A program made the position numbers and the translations under genes. From assembly GCF_008017825.1 (NCBI RefSeq), contig NZ_VRLS01000057.1, forward strand, positions 124,001 through 188,000: DNA of 64,000 bases, in the 5' to 3' direction. This document shows positions 27,840 through 36,800 of this stretch, in pieces. Position 1 is the first letter of the stretch, and each line of letters opens with the position of its first letter. Below the pieces are notes generated by a model. That model worked only from the letters and a program-made list of their open reading frames with translations, did no database searches and was not told the DNA's origin. The DNA is from Mesonia sp008017825. Lineage in GTDB: Bacteria > Bacteroidota > Bacteroidia > Flavobacteriales > Flavobacteriaceae.

Positions 27840-28783
27840 TGCAAACCAATAAAATTACTTCTCTATTTAATATAAAATATCCATTAATTCAAGCTGGTAT
27901 GATATGGGCTAGCGGCTGGAAGCTGGCCAGCGCCGTTAGTAATGCAGGCGGTTTAGGAATAATTGGAGCTGGCTCTATGTATCCCGAAGTATTAAGAGAG
28001 CACATTGTAAAGTGCAAAAAAGCAACTTCCTTTCCTTTTGCTGTAAATGTTCCTATGTTGTATCCCAACTTGGAGGAAATTATGGAAATTATTATAGAAG
28101 AAGGAGTTGAAATTGTTTTTACCTCTGCCGGAAATCCTAAAACTTACACTTCTATTTTAAAAGAAAAAGGAATTAAAGTGGTGCACGTGGTAAGCAGCGT
28201 AAAATTTGCATTAAAAGCAGAAGCTGCTGGGGTTGATGCCGTCGTAGCGGAAGGGTTTGAAGCAGGCGGACATAATGGAAGAGAAGAAACAACTACTTTT
28301 ACCCTTATCCCAATGGTAAAAGAAAAGTTACAAATTCCTTTAATTGCAGCAGGTGGAATTGCCACAGGAAGAGGAATGCTTGCGGCTATGATTTTAGGTG
28401 CAGATGCGGTTCAAATTGGAAGCCGTTTTGTTGCTTCACCCGAAGCGTCTTCTCACCAAAATTTTAAAGATTTAGTGGTAAAAGCGCAGGAAGGAGAAAC
28501 GCAACTAACCCTTAAAGAATTAGCTCCCGTACGTTTATTAAAAAATAAGTTTTTTAATGATGTGATGGAACTTTATACCACGCAACCTACTAAAGAAGAT
28601 TTGATATCACTTCTAGGACGAGCTAGAGCTAAAAAAGGAATGTTTGAAGGTGATTTAGAGGAAGGTGAATTAGAGATTGGACAAATAAGCGGATTGATAA
28701 ACGAAATTAAACCTGCTGCCGAAATCGTAAAAGAAATCATTACCGAATTTCAAGAGGTTCAAAAAGAAGTAATTTCTTTTTAA
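27839..28783 (+). CDS. FabK/nitronate-monooxygenase family flavoprotein
   Basis: A 314-residue TIM-barrel FMN enzyme. Visible motifs: IQAGMIWASGWKLASAVSNA at the N-terminus, GAGSMYPEVL, then AEGFEAGGHNGREETTT with the His typical of FabK-type enoyl-ACP reductases and nitronate monooxygenases, and the phosphate-binding LIAAGGIATGRGMLAAM with ADAVQIGSRF. The sequence cannot settle between fatty acid synthesis and nitronate oxidation. It shares one base with the protease gene upstream, so transcription is probably joint, and ends at a strong bidirectional terminator. Confidence 0.9.
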   Translation: MQTNKITSLFNIKYPLIQAGMIWASGWKLASAVSNAGGLGIIGAGSMYPEVLREHIVKCKKATSFPFAVNVPMLYPNLEEIMEIIIEEGVEIVFTSAGNPKTYTSILKEKGIKVVHVVSSVKFALKAEAAGVDAVVAEGFEAGGHNGREETTTFTLIPMVKEKLQIPLIAAGGIATGRGMLAAMILGADAVQIGSRFVASPEASSHQNFKDLVVKAQEGETQLTLKELAPVRLLKNKFFNDVMELYTTQPTKEDLISLLGRARAKKGMFEGDLEEGELEIGQISGLINEIKPAAEIVKEIITEFQEVQKEVISF

Positions 28784-28800
28784 GAAAAAAATTTAGTATA

Positions 28801-28839
28801 ATAAAAGCCCTATTTATAAATTATAAATAGGGCTTTTAT
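28801..28839. terminator. Bidirectional terminator between FabK-like and OsmC genes
   Basis: A perfect inverted repeat of 19 bases per arm (ATAAAAGCCCTATTTATAA and complement) around a single A. AAAA and TTTT flank the GCCC stem on both sides, and both convergent genes end within 22 bases. Confidence 0.9.
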
Positions 28840-28859
28840 CATTAATATGATAACGCTAA

Positions 28860-29267
28860 TTATGATGGATATATAAACTGTATATCTTTATCAATATCTG
28901 GGTGTAAGCTATGATGAACAGGGCAAGTTAACGCCGCATTCTCAAGTTTCTTTTTTGTAGAGTCATCGTAGTTCTTAGGAAAAGTAAGCTGAACTTCAAT
29001 CTTAGAAATTCTACGAGGGTTGGAAGCCATGGTTTTAGTAACGTTAGCTCCTGTTCCTACTAAATCTATATGTTCTCTTTCGGCCAAAATCCCCATTATA
29101 GTAAGCATACAACTTGCGAGAGCTGTTGCCACTACATCCGTTGGAGAAAATGCTTCTCCTTTACCATTATTATCTGTTGGCGCATCGGTTAAAAAAGTAT
29201 CTTCACTTTTAAGATGAGTATTTCTGACTCTTAGATTCCCTTCGTAAACTACTGTAGATGTAACCAT
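28860..29267 (-). CDS. OsmC family protein
   Basis: A 135-residue OsmC-type peroxide-reducing protein. The two redox cysteines of the family are Cys53 in LASCMLTIMG and Cys115 in LTCPVHHSLHPD. A short central SPTDVVATALASC segment begins the long helix. Expected to reduce organic hydroperoxides in the cytoplasm with thiols; the bacillithiol gene bshC is in the same window. It lies two bases after the end of the LysM-PBP1 gene, so the two are cotranscribed with guaA further upstream. Confidence 0.92.
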   Translation of the reverse strand: MVTSTVVYEGNLRVRNTHLKSEDTFLTDAPTDNNGKGEAFSPTDVVATALASCMLTIMGILAEREHIDLVGTGANVTKTMASNPRRISKIEVQLTFPKNYDDSTKKKLENAALTCPVHHSLHPDIDKDIQFIYPS

Positions 29268-29269
29268 AA

Positions 29270-31183
29270 TTAATCGTTTAAAACTTTAAGCTCAAGATTT
29301 TCTTGATATTGCATTAAATAAACTGCATCATTGTAAAACCCACCAATCATTTTTTTATGGTAACTGAATTTATTCTCAATATATTCTGATGTTCCTTCTA
29401 TACTTAAAGCTTCATAAAAATCATTAGATGACGCTAACCTTAACAAAGCATCTAAAGTGATATCATAACCTCTTACTGCATATTTGTTAGGAATTACGCC
29501 GTAGTTTTCTTTATAAGTACTAATAAATTCACTTAAAGGATCTTTTTGATATTCTCTAGAGATAGAAGCGTATGTAAACTTTAAATTAGTTAAGTATTGG
29601 TTAGGAACCTCATCTTCAAACGTATCAGTTTTATTAGAAGTAAATAATCTAATAGGATAACTTTTAGAAAGCGCATTTAAATAAGAAGTACTATTTGTTA
29701 CTAAGGCAACATCATCTGCTTCGATAACTACCCAATTTTCTTTATTTTTATCTAATTTAGAAGTTAAATCTGACTGTTGTAAATAGTCTTCTTCCTTTTG
29801 AGTAATAATTCTAGCTTCAGGGATGGTATATGCCAATTTATCTTTGATAAACTGATGTTTTTTATCAGTTAAAATCAAGATATTTTTTCCTTGTTTTAAG
29901 CTATCTAAATACGTGATTAAGGCCTGTTCCATCATTAAATCTGATGGTCTAGTTTGTATCAAATTACTTTTTCCGTTAAGCTCTCCACTCGTTAGAGGAG
30001 ATAAAACGGGAACACCTGCATTATCTAATAAACGCGAAGCCTCTTCTAAGTTTGCCGTTAATAATGGACCTATTACTAATTGAGTTTCAGAAAAATCATT
30101 GGTATTGATAATTTCGCTCACCTTAGACTTATTTCTCTGTGTATCGTAAACGTTAGCATCAACATAAATCCCTAATTTTTCCGCTTTAGCGATAGCTTCT
30201 TCAACTCCGCTATAAAAATCTAAAGAAATTCTTAGTACTTTATCATTTTTAAGTTGATCTTCTTTATCAATATCTGCATTAAATTTTTGAAGACTAAAAG
30301 GAAGCATTACCGCAATCTTTTTACGATCACGGTTAGAAATTAACTCTTCTAAATTTATTTTTTCTGAATTGTTTAAAACAGAGAGATCATTCGATTTTTT
30401 TGGTAGCTTAATCGTCATACCCGCCTCTAAACCTTCTTGAGCTAATTGAGGGTTCCAAGCTAAAAGTGAATCTTTAGAAACCTGAAAGCGTCTGGTTAAA
30501 CTATAATAAGTTTCCTTAGGTTGAACTTCATATTCTTGAAATCTATTGTTAGAATCATCTTGCGAATGATTACTTACCGCTTTTTTATTTTTATTGACAA
30601 TGGTAAGTAACTGGCCTGCTTTTAATTCAAATACCGTAGGATTCAACTCATTTAATTGCTCTACACTTAAACCATATTTTTGAGCAATTCCATATTTAGT
30701 TTCTTTAGGTAAAACAATATGAATTACATTGCTAAAAGAAGATTCGCTTAAAGATTCATTATAATTAATCGTCTCTTTCTTCTCACTAAAAATAGGTATC
30801 TTAATAAGGTCACCTTTTCCTAATTCTTCTTTTAGTAAATACGAATTATACTTTTTAATTTCATCTACAGAAACATCATTAGTTTTAGCAATACTATATA
30901 AAGTCTCTTTACTCTTTACCTGATATTGCTTAAAAGTAATTGAACTTCCTTCTTCTGATGTAGGTACAATTTCTTCTGTTGGAATAACTAAAACAGTAGA
31001 AGCTATTTTCTTGTTCTTCGCATCTGGATTAAGCCTAAAAATTGATGCTTCAGAAATTTTATATTTCTGAGCAATACTCTCTATTGTTTCTCCCTTTTTT
31101 ACTTTATGTGTTTTATATCCCTGTGAGAATCCCAATTGAAAAACTCCAACACATACCAATAAAACCTGAACCAATTTTTTCAT
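29270..31183 (-). CDS. LysM repeat protein with type 1 periplasmic-binding fold
   Basis: A 637-residue exported protein with a signal peptide (VLLVCVGVFQLGFS). Four LysM repeats occupy about residues 22-270 (HKVKKGETIESIAQKYKIS, QVKSKETLYSIAKTND, HIVLPKETKYGIAQKYGLS, EVQPKETYYSLTRRFQVS). The C-terminal part from about residue 288 (KIAVMLPFSLQKFN, VIGPLLTANLEEASRLL, VPVLSPLTSGEL) has the PBP1 ligand-binding fold found in LpoA-like and ABC-type binding proteins. Peptidoglycan binding with a sensing or synthase-activating role is inferred. It lies 29 bases after guaA. Confidence 0.9.
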   Translation of the reverse strand: MKKLVQVLLVCVGVFQLGFSQGYKTHKVKKGETIESIAQKYKISEASIFRLNPDAKNKKIASTVLVIPTEEIVPTSEEGSSITFKQYQVKSKETLYSIAKTNDVSVDEIKKYNSYLLKEELGKGDLIKIPIFSEKKETINYNESLSESSFSNVIHIVLPKETKYGIAQKYGLSVEQLNELNPTVFELKAGQLLTIVNKNKKAVSNHSQDDSNNRFQEYEVQPKETYYSLTRRFQVSKDSLLAWNPQLAQEGLEAGMTIKLPKKSNDLSVLNNSEKINLEELISNRDRKKIAVMLPFSLQKFNADIDKEDQLKNDKVLRISLDFYSGVEEAIAKAEKLGIYVDANVYDTQRNKSKVSEIINTNDFSETQLVIGPLLTANLEEASRLLDNAGVPVLSPLTSGELNGKSNLIQTRPSDLMMEQALITYLDSLKQGKNILILTDKKHQFIKDKLAYTIPEARIITQKEEDYLQQSDLTSKLDKNKENWVVIEADDVALVTNSTSYLNALSKSYPIRLFTSNKTDTFEDEVPNQYLTNLKFTYASISREYQKDPLSEFISTYKENYGVIPNKYAVRGYDITLDALLRLASSNDFYEALSIEGTSEYIENKFSYHKKMIGGFYNDAVYLMQYQENLELKVLND

Positions 31184-31212
31184 CTACTCGTTTTTATATT
31201 CCTTAGCAATAA

Positions 31213-32742
31213 TTATTCCCACTCAATTGTAGCGGGTGGCTTAGAACTAATATCATACACTACTCTATTAACGCCTTTAACTCGATTTATTATAGTGTTA
31301 GATATTTTTTGAAGAAAATCATAAGGAAGATTTACCCAATCTGCAGTCATTCCATCTGTAGATTCTACTGCTCTTAAAGCAACTACTTTTTCATAAGTAC
31401 GCTCGTCTCCCATTACACCAACCGAATTTACAGGAAGTAATATTGCTCCTGCTTGCCATACTTTATCATAAAGCATCCAGTCTTTTAAACCTTGTATAAA
31501 AATATGATCTACTTCTTGTAAAACTCTTACTTTCTCTGGAGTTATATCACCTAAAATTCTAATAGCTAATCCTGGACCAGGAAAAGGATGTCTTCCTAAT
31601 AACTCTGGATCAATTCCCATTTCTGCTCCTACTCTTCTTACCTCATCTTTAAATAACATTCTTAAAGGCTCTACCACTTTTAATTTCATAAAATCGGGTA
31701 AACCTCCCACATTGTGATGAGATTTTATAGTTGCTGAAGGTCCGTTGACGGAAATAGATTCTATTACATCTGGATAAATAGTCCCTTGAGCTAAAAATTT
31801 TACATCTTTTAATAAGTGAGCTTCATCATCAAAAACTTCAATAAATACTCGACCTATAGTTTTTCTTTTTTCTTCAGGATCACTTTTGCCTGCTAACGCA
31901 TCTAGAAAACGTGCAGATGAATCTACGCCCTTTACATTAAGACCCATATCTTTATATTGGTCTAAAACGCTATCAAATTCATTTTTACGAAGCAAGCCGT
32001 TATTTACAAAAATACAGTAAAGATTTTTGCCTATCGCTTTGTGTAATAGAACCGCAGCAACAGTAGAATCTACTCCTCCACTTAATCCTAATACAACTTT
32101 ATCATCACCTACTTTTTCTCTTAATTCATCTACAGTCATATCTACAAAAGCTTCTGGTGTCCACTCTTGCTCTACTCCAGAGATTTTTACTAAAAAGTTT
32201 TCTAGTAATTGTTTCCCATCTGTAGAATGATATACTTCTGGATGAAACTGAATAGCAAAAGTTTCTTCTCCGTCAATTCTGTAAGCTGCATTTAATACAT
32301 CATGTGTACTGGCTAAACGAACTCCGTTTTCTGGCAGTTCTTTAATGGTATCACTATGAGACATCCAAACTTGAGAGTTTTCTGTAATAGCATCAAAAAG
32401 CATTTCCTTATCTTTAATAATAGAAAGGTTTGCTCTTCCATATTCTCTAGTTTGTGAAGGTTCTACTTTACCGCCATGAAAATGAGCTAAATATTGTGCT
32501 CCATAACATACCGCAAGTAGAGGCACTTTTCCTCTAATTTTTGATAGGTCTGGATGCGGAGCATCTTCATTACGAACCGAAAAAGGACTTCCCGAAAGAA
32601 TCACCGCTTTAAAGGTTTCTACGTTGTCTGGAATCTTGTTGAAAGGATGAATTTCACAGTAAATATTTAACTCTCTTACTCTTCTTGCGATTAGTTGAGT
32701 ATACTGTGATCCGAAATCTAATATAAGTACGTTGTTTTGCAT
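31213..32742 (-). CDS. guaA: GMP synthase (glutamine-hydrolysing)
   Basis: Converts XMP to GMP using glutamine and ATP. The start chosen is the ATG at 32742, giving 509 residues beginning MQNNVLILDFGSQYTQLIARR; an upstream in-frame TTG would add only five residues made from a promoter-like stretch. The amidotransferase has Cys in AVCYGAQYLAHF and His in FHPEVYHS; the ATP pyrophosphatase has LSGGVDSTVAAVLL; the dimerisation end is KPPATIEWE. A TACTTTTG box (32746-32753, minus strand) sits only a few bases before the ATG, which would give a very short or absent leader. Confidence 0.97.
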   Translation of the reverse strand: MQNNVLILDFGSQYTQLIARRVRELNIYCEIHPFNKIPDNVETFKAVILSGSPFSVRNEDAPHPDLSKIRGKVPLLAVCYGAQYLAHFHGGKVEPSQTREYGRANLSIIKDKEMLFDAITENSQVWMSHSDTIKELPENGVRLASTHDVLNAAYRIDGEETFAIQFHPEVYHSTDGKQLLENFLVKISGVEQEWTPEAFVDMTVDELREKVGDDKVVLGLSGGVDSTVAAVLLHKAIGKNLYCIFVNNGLLRKNEFDSVLDQYKDMGLNVKGVDSSARFLDALAGKSDPEEKRKTIGRVFIEVFDDEAHLLKDVKFLAQGTIYPDVIESISVNGPSATIKSHHNVGGLPDFMKLKVVEPLRMLFKDEVRRVGAEMGIDPELLGRHPFPGPGLAIRILGDITPEKVRVLQEVDHIFIQGLKDWMLYDKVWQAGAILLPVNSVGVMGDERTYEKVVALRAVESTDGMTADWVNLPYDFLQKISNTIINRVKGVNRVVYDISSKPPATIEWE

Positions 32743-32826
32743 AGGCAAAAGTAACAATTTGAGTTAAAATTTATAAGCCTAAACCTATATTTTATATCTT
32801 TATTTTTTTGATAAGTTATATAGATA

Positions 32827-33552
32827 ATGAAATACCTAAGTGCTATTATTTTTTCAATTGCTATAGTTGTAGCTTCCTATTTTTTGGGAAGTGCATATAT
32901 AGAACGCGCAAACACTAATGACTCTATTAAAGTTACCGGAGCTGGAAATTCTAATTTCACTTCAGATTTAATTGTTTGGAATGGTACTTTTTCTAGATTT
33001 AGTAAAGATCTTAAACAAGCTTATGAGGGTATCGCATTAGATAAAGAAATAGTAAACAAATATTTAGAAGAAAAAGGTATTAAAGAAGGTGAAGTTATTT
33101 TTGACTCTGTTAATACTATAGAACGTACAAAAAGCAAATACGAAAACGGAAATTTTGTAGGTCAAGAGTTTGAAGGCTATGAATTAAGACAATCTATAAA
33201 AGTAGAATCTACTCAAGTGGAGCTGATTGAAAAAGTAGCTCGTGAAATTACTGAACTGCTAAATAGAGGTGTTCAATTTAACTCTACACCTCCAAGATAT
33301 TATTATACTAAGTTGGCAGATTTAAAAATTGAAATGATTTCTAAAGCTACTGAAGATGCCAAGCTTAGAGCTGAACGCATTGCTAAAAATGCTGGAGGAA
33401 AGTTAGGAAAACTGAAAAAAGCAGATATGGGCGTTTTTCAAATTACTGGAAGAAATAGCGGAGAAGATTATAGCTGGAGTGGCGCATATAACACCTCTAG
33501 TAAAAAGAAAACCGCATCGATTACAATGCGGTTAGATTATGAAATTGAATAA
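32827..33552 (+). CDS. SIMPL domain (DUF541) exported protein
   Basis: A 241-residue protein with an N-terminal hydrophobic anchor or signal (YLSAIIFSIAIVVASYFLGS). The rest fits the SIMPL/DUF541 family: KVTGAGNSNFTSDLIVWNG, the central VNTIERTKSKYENGN and the helical AEDAKLRAERIAKNAGGKLG-like segment before KKTASITMRLDYEIE. Such proteins are periplasmic; functions reported for relatives vary. It stands alone between divergent guaA and the convergent decarboxylase, whose stop lies six bases away. Confidence 0.88.
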   Translation: MKYLSAIIFSIAIVVASYFLGSAYIERANTNDSIKVTGAGNSNFTSDLIVWNGTFSRFSKDLKQAYEGIALDKEIVNKYLEEKGIKEGEVIFDSVNTIERTKSKYENGNFVGQEFEGYELRQSIKVESTQVELIEKVAREITELLNRGVQFNSTPPRYYYTKLADLKIEMISKATEDAKLRAERIAKNAGGKLGKLKKADMGVFQITGRNSGEDYSWSGAYNTSSKKKTASITMRLDYEIE

Positions 33553-33557
33553 TATTC

Positions 33558-34946
33558 TTACTTCATTGAAGCTAAAATTTCTTCAATATCTTTTTCAGTA
33601 GTATCAGGATTTATAAAACAGAAACGAGAAATTGTTTCTGTTTTTCCATTTTTAGTCCATTTTGTAGGTGTAACTAAGGCAAATCCTGCTTTATGATTGT
33701 CATAAGTCCAGTCTCTATAGTTATCGGGATTCCATCCTACTCTTCTAAATAGTACACAAGACAAACTAGGATCTCTTACCAATTCTAAATGAGGTGCTGC
33801 TTCAATTTGTTGGGCTGCATTTTGAGCCAGTTCTAGGCCTCTTTCTATAGCTTCGGTATATTTATCGGTTCCATGCATAGCTAAAGAGAACCAGAGTGGC
33901 AATCCGCGTAAGCGTCTTGTTAATTGAATTTGATAATCTGAAGGATTAAAACCTTGCGCTCCTGGATCTTTAAAAATATCTAAATAAGAACCTTTTTGAG
34001 AGTGAGCATTTTTTGCTAGTTCTAGATTTTTATAAATTACTGCTCCACAATCGTAAGGGGAAAACATCCATTTATGCGGATCTATAGTAATGCTGTCTGC
34101 ACGTTCAATTCCTGTAAATAAATGTCTTACCGAGGGTGCAGCTAATGCTCCACCTCCATATGCGGCATCTACGTGATACCACAAATTCTCTTTTTCACAA
34201 ACATCAGCCACTGTATCTAACTCATCAATAATTCCTGCATTGGTAGTTCCACCTGTAGCAACTACTGCAAATAAACGTTTGCGGTCAAGTTCACTTAGAT
34301 CATCAATTGCTTTTTGAAGCCATTTACCTGTTAACCGATCATCTTCATCATCGTCCACCAAAATAATATCTGCATCTATTACTTTTGCCATAGATTTCAC
34401 CGAAGAATGCGCACCATTACTGGTAATAAGCAAAGCTTTATACGCTCTGTTGTCTTCGTTGCGATCGCGCCAAGCTTCACGAGCAGCAATCATAGCAGAT
34501 AAATTGGCTGATGTTCCTCCACTCGTAAAAACACCAAAAGCTCCTTCGGGTAAACCTGTAAGGGAAACCAGCCATTTCATAGCCTGATTTTCACAGAAGA
34601 TTCCGCCACCACCAGTCATCCAATAAGCACCGTGCATACTAGAGGCTGAAGTAACTAAATCAAAAAGGGTCGCTGCTCTGGTTGGAGCGGCAGGGACAAA
34701 CGCTAAATATCTAGGATGATCTGCAGGAACGGCAGTCTTTACCAATACGTCTTTAAACATTTGAAAGGCTTTCTCTCCGCCAATTCCTTCTTTGGTGACT
34801 GTCTCTCCTACTCGGCTTAGAAGTTCTTCTTCTCTAACTGGCGAGCCCAATTCTGGATTGGTATTAGAAATTCGGTTAATGGCGTATTTCATGATATCTA
34901 ACGTCATCTCGACGGTTTCCATATCAATGGAATGCATACTTTTCAT
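33558..34946 (-). CDS. PLP-dependent group II amino acid decarboxylase
   Basis: A 462-residue fold-type I PLP enzyme of the DDC/GAD-like group. Features: GVFTSGGTSANLSAMIAARE for cofactor phosphate, YHVDAAYGGGALAAP with the Asp, and the Schiff-base lysine in SITIDPHKWMFSPYDCGA. The substrate is not decided by the sequence; aromatic amino acids, aspartate or others are possible. The C-terminal FCFINPDTTEKDIEEIL is standard. It lies 38 bases downstream of bshC on the same strand. Confidence 0.92.
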   Translation of the reverse strand: MKSMHSIDMETVEMTLDIMKYAINRISNTNPELGSPVREEELLSRVGETVTKEGIGGEKAFQMFKDVLVKTAVPADHPRYLAFVPAAPTRAATLFDLVTSASSMHGAYWMTGGGGIFCENQAMKWLVSLTGLPEGAFGVFTSGGTSANLSAMIAAREAWRDRNEDNRAYKALLITSNGAHSSVKSMAKVIDADIILVDDDEDDRLTGKWLQKAIDDLSELDRKRLFAVVATGGTTNAGIIDELDTVADVCEKENLWYHVDAAYGGGALAAPSVRHLFTGIERADSITIDPHKWMFSPYDCGAVIYKNLELAKNAHSQKGSYLDIFKDPGAQGFNPSDYQIQLTRRLRGLPLWFSLAMHGTDKYTEAIERGLELAQNAAQQIEAAPHLELVRDPSLSCVLFRRVGWNPDNYRDWTYDNHKAGFALVTPTKWTKNGKTETISRFCFINPDTTEKDIEEILASMK

Positions 34947-34984
34947 AAGGTTAGTTTTTTAGTTTAGAAATTTAAAATTTCTAT

Positions 34985-36580
34985 TTATGGTAAGGTTATA
35001 ATTGTAAACTGCAAGTCTAAAGGCTTCAGTTCATTTTTCAAAATAGGTACCAAATCTTCACCATATATTTCATAAAACTTACTAAAGTTAGCTGTTCTCT
35101 CTTGTAAACTTTGATGTGGAAAAATTTGATCTTGTAAATGTACCAAACGTTTTAACTCGTCTTGTAATTTTCTTTTTTGAGCTTTTAATAAACGTTTTTC
35201 TAAATGGTCTAAACCATTAATTTGCTTTTTTTCTTGTGCTGCCACCGCACCATTAAAAGACTGGTCTGTATTTTTAGCTAAGGAATAAAGATCTTTAAAT
35301 TGCTGTTGAAGGTGTTCTTTTTGAGTAGAAAAATCTATTTCTATATCAGAAATTTCGTGAGTTCTTTTTGTAATTAAATCTTCTTGTTTTAAAAACATAT
35401 CTGTTAAAGATAGATTTAATCGCTCTGCTTTTTCAGATTGTTTTTTAGACATAAGCAAAGCTGAATTCCTCAATAATAAAATAGGAAAAGTAACTTCTTC
35501 TTTACGGAAATATGATTTTAACTGAAACCAATAGGCTAATTCTCCACCGCCACCAATGTAACAAAGGTTAGGCAAAATTACTTCTTCATAAAGCGGCCGC
35601 ATAATTACATTAGGAGAAAAACGTTCGGGATGATTTTCTAATTCTACTAAAATTTCCTCTTCCGTAAAGCGGATGTTCGTCTCGTGAACGATATAAGATT
35701 CTTCATCTTTTACAATACGCTCTCTTAGGTTCTCTTTTAAATAAAAAAGATTGATCTCCCTGGAATTCACTTGTACTTTATACCCTAATTCATTCAGTTT
35801 CTTTGAAGTTTTACCAACTTCATCTGAAGAATTTTGATACAATAACTCATTTTTCACATACGGACTAAATTCTTTTTTTAGTGCTGCATCATTTCCGTCA
35901 AGGATAATTAAACCGTATTCCCCAAATAATTCATTAGCTAAAAATCGGGTAGCCTCTGTAAGATTATCGTGCTCTAGATATGCTTCTTGAAACAGAGATT
36001 GTATATGTTTCGATTGATCTGAACCATTCAAAATGGTTTGAAACTTCTCAAAAACTTGCTCTAAACCTTTAGTATCAAGATCTCCAACCGCTCCGCTAGC
36101 TTCTCGTTGCCATTGAATTTTATGATGTTCAAAATTAAAAAAATTGATTTCTTCAAAATCATGGTCTTCGGTAGCCATCCAATACACGGGAACAAAATGC
36201 TGTAGAGGATATTTCTCTGAAAGCTCTTCGGCTAAATTGATAGTCGAAATAATTTTATATAAAAAATAAAGCGGACCCGTAAATAAATTGAGTTGATGCC
36301 CCGTAGTAATCGTAAAGCAATTTTCTTTAGTCAAAAACTCTAAGTTTTCTTGAGTTTTAGCCGAAACTGCTGTTTTTACATATTGATTCTTGAGACTTTC
36401 CACCAAAATTTTTCTAGTCTTGGCAGAATAGTTGTTTTGCTTGGTTTCCACTTGTTTTTGAAAATTCTCTAAACTTGGAAAGTTCTCGTAAAAGCCTTTT
36501 AAGGATTCTTTTTGATCTAAATAATCGTTGATTAAAGAAGAGAAGTAGTTCGTTTTTTGGTAAGCTATACAGTCGGCCAT
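34985..36580 (-). CDS. bshC: Bacillithiol biosynthesis cysteine-adding enzyme BshC
   Basis: Adds cysteine to GlcN-malate in the last step of bacillithiol synthesis. The 531-residue protein shows FTITTGHQLNLFTGPLYFLY and VYWMATEDHDFEEINFF (the HIGH/cytidylyltransferase-like core), later MRPLYEEVILPNLCYIGGGG, and a long coiled coil near residues 400-500 (QKRKLQDELKRLVHLQ). bshA and bshB are not in the window. Bacillithiol use in flavobacteria is established; the OsmC peroxidase nearby may depend on it (inference). Confidence 0.95.
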   Translation of the reverse strand: MADCIAYQKTNYFSSLINDYLDQKESLKGFYENFPSLENFQKQVETKQNNYSAKTRKILVESLKNQYVKTAVSAKTQENLEFLTKENCFTITTGHQLNLFTGPLYFLYKIISTINLAEELSEKYPLQHFVPVYWMATEDHDFEEINFFNFEHHKIQWQREASGAVGDLDTKGLEQVFEKFQTILNGSDQSKHIQSLFQEAYLEHDNLTEATRFLANELFGEYGLIILDGNDAALKKEFSPYVKNELLYQNSSDEVGKTSKKLNELGYKVQVNSREINLFYLKENLRERIVKDEESYIVHETNIRFTEEEILVELENHPERFSPNVIMRPLYEEVILPNLCYIGGGGELAYWFQLKSYFRKEEVTFPILLLRNSALLMSKKQSEKAERLNLSLTDMFLKQEDLITKRTHEISDIEIDFSTQKEHLQQQFKDLYSLAKNTDQSFNGAVAAQEKKQINGLDHLEKRLLKAQKRKLQDELKRLVHLQDQIFPHQSLQERTANFSKFYEIYGEDLVPILKNELKPLDLQFTIITLP

Positions 36581-36760
36581 AAAGTAGAATCTTAATCCTA
36601 CAAAGATACATTTGTTAAGCTTTTTATCTACTAATTTTTAGTTAACAATATCAAGTAATAAATTGAACGCTTTTTTCCTTAAACTATTTATTTCATCAGA
36701 TAATTACGTTTTAAGAGCAACAATGATATATTTTAATTTGTAGAACTATAAAGTTCATGT

Positions 36761-36800
36761 AAATAAAAAAGCCTTGGAAGGTTCCAAGGCTTTTTTATTT
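36761..36800 (-). terminator. Terminator of rimO
   Basis: Arms of 19 bases (36761-36779 and 36782-36800) pair perfectly around GG, with GCCTTGGAA as the GC core and A/T runs outside. It overlaps the rimO stop codon at 36800. Confidence 0.88.
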
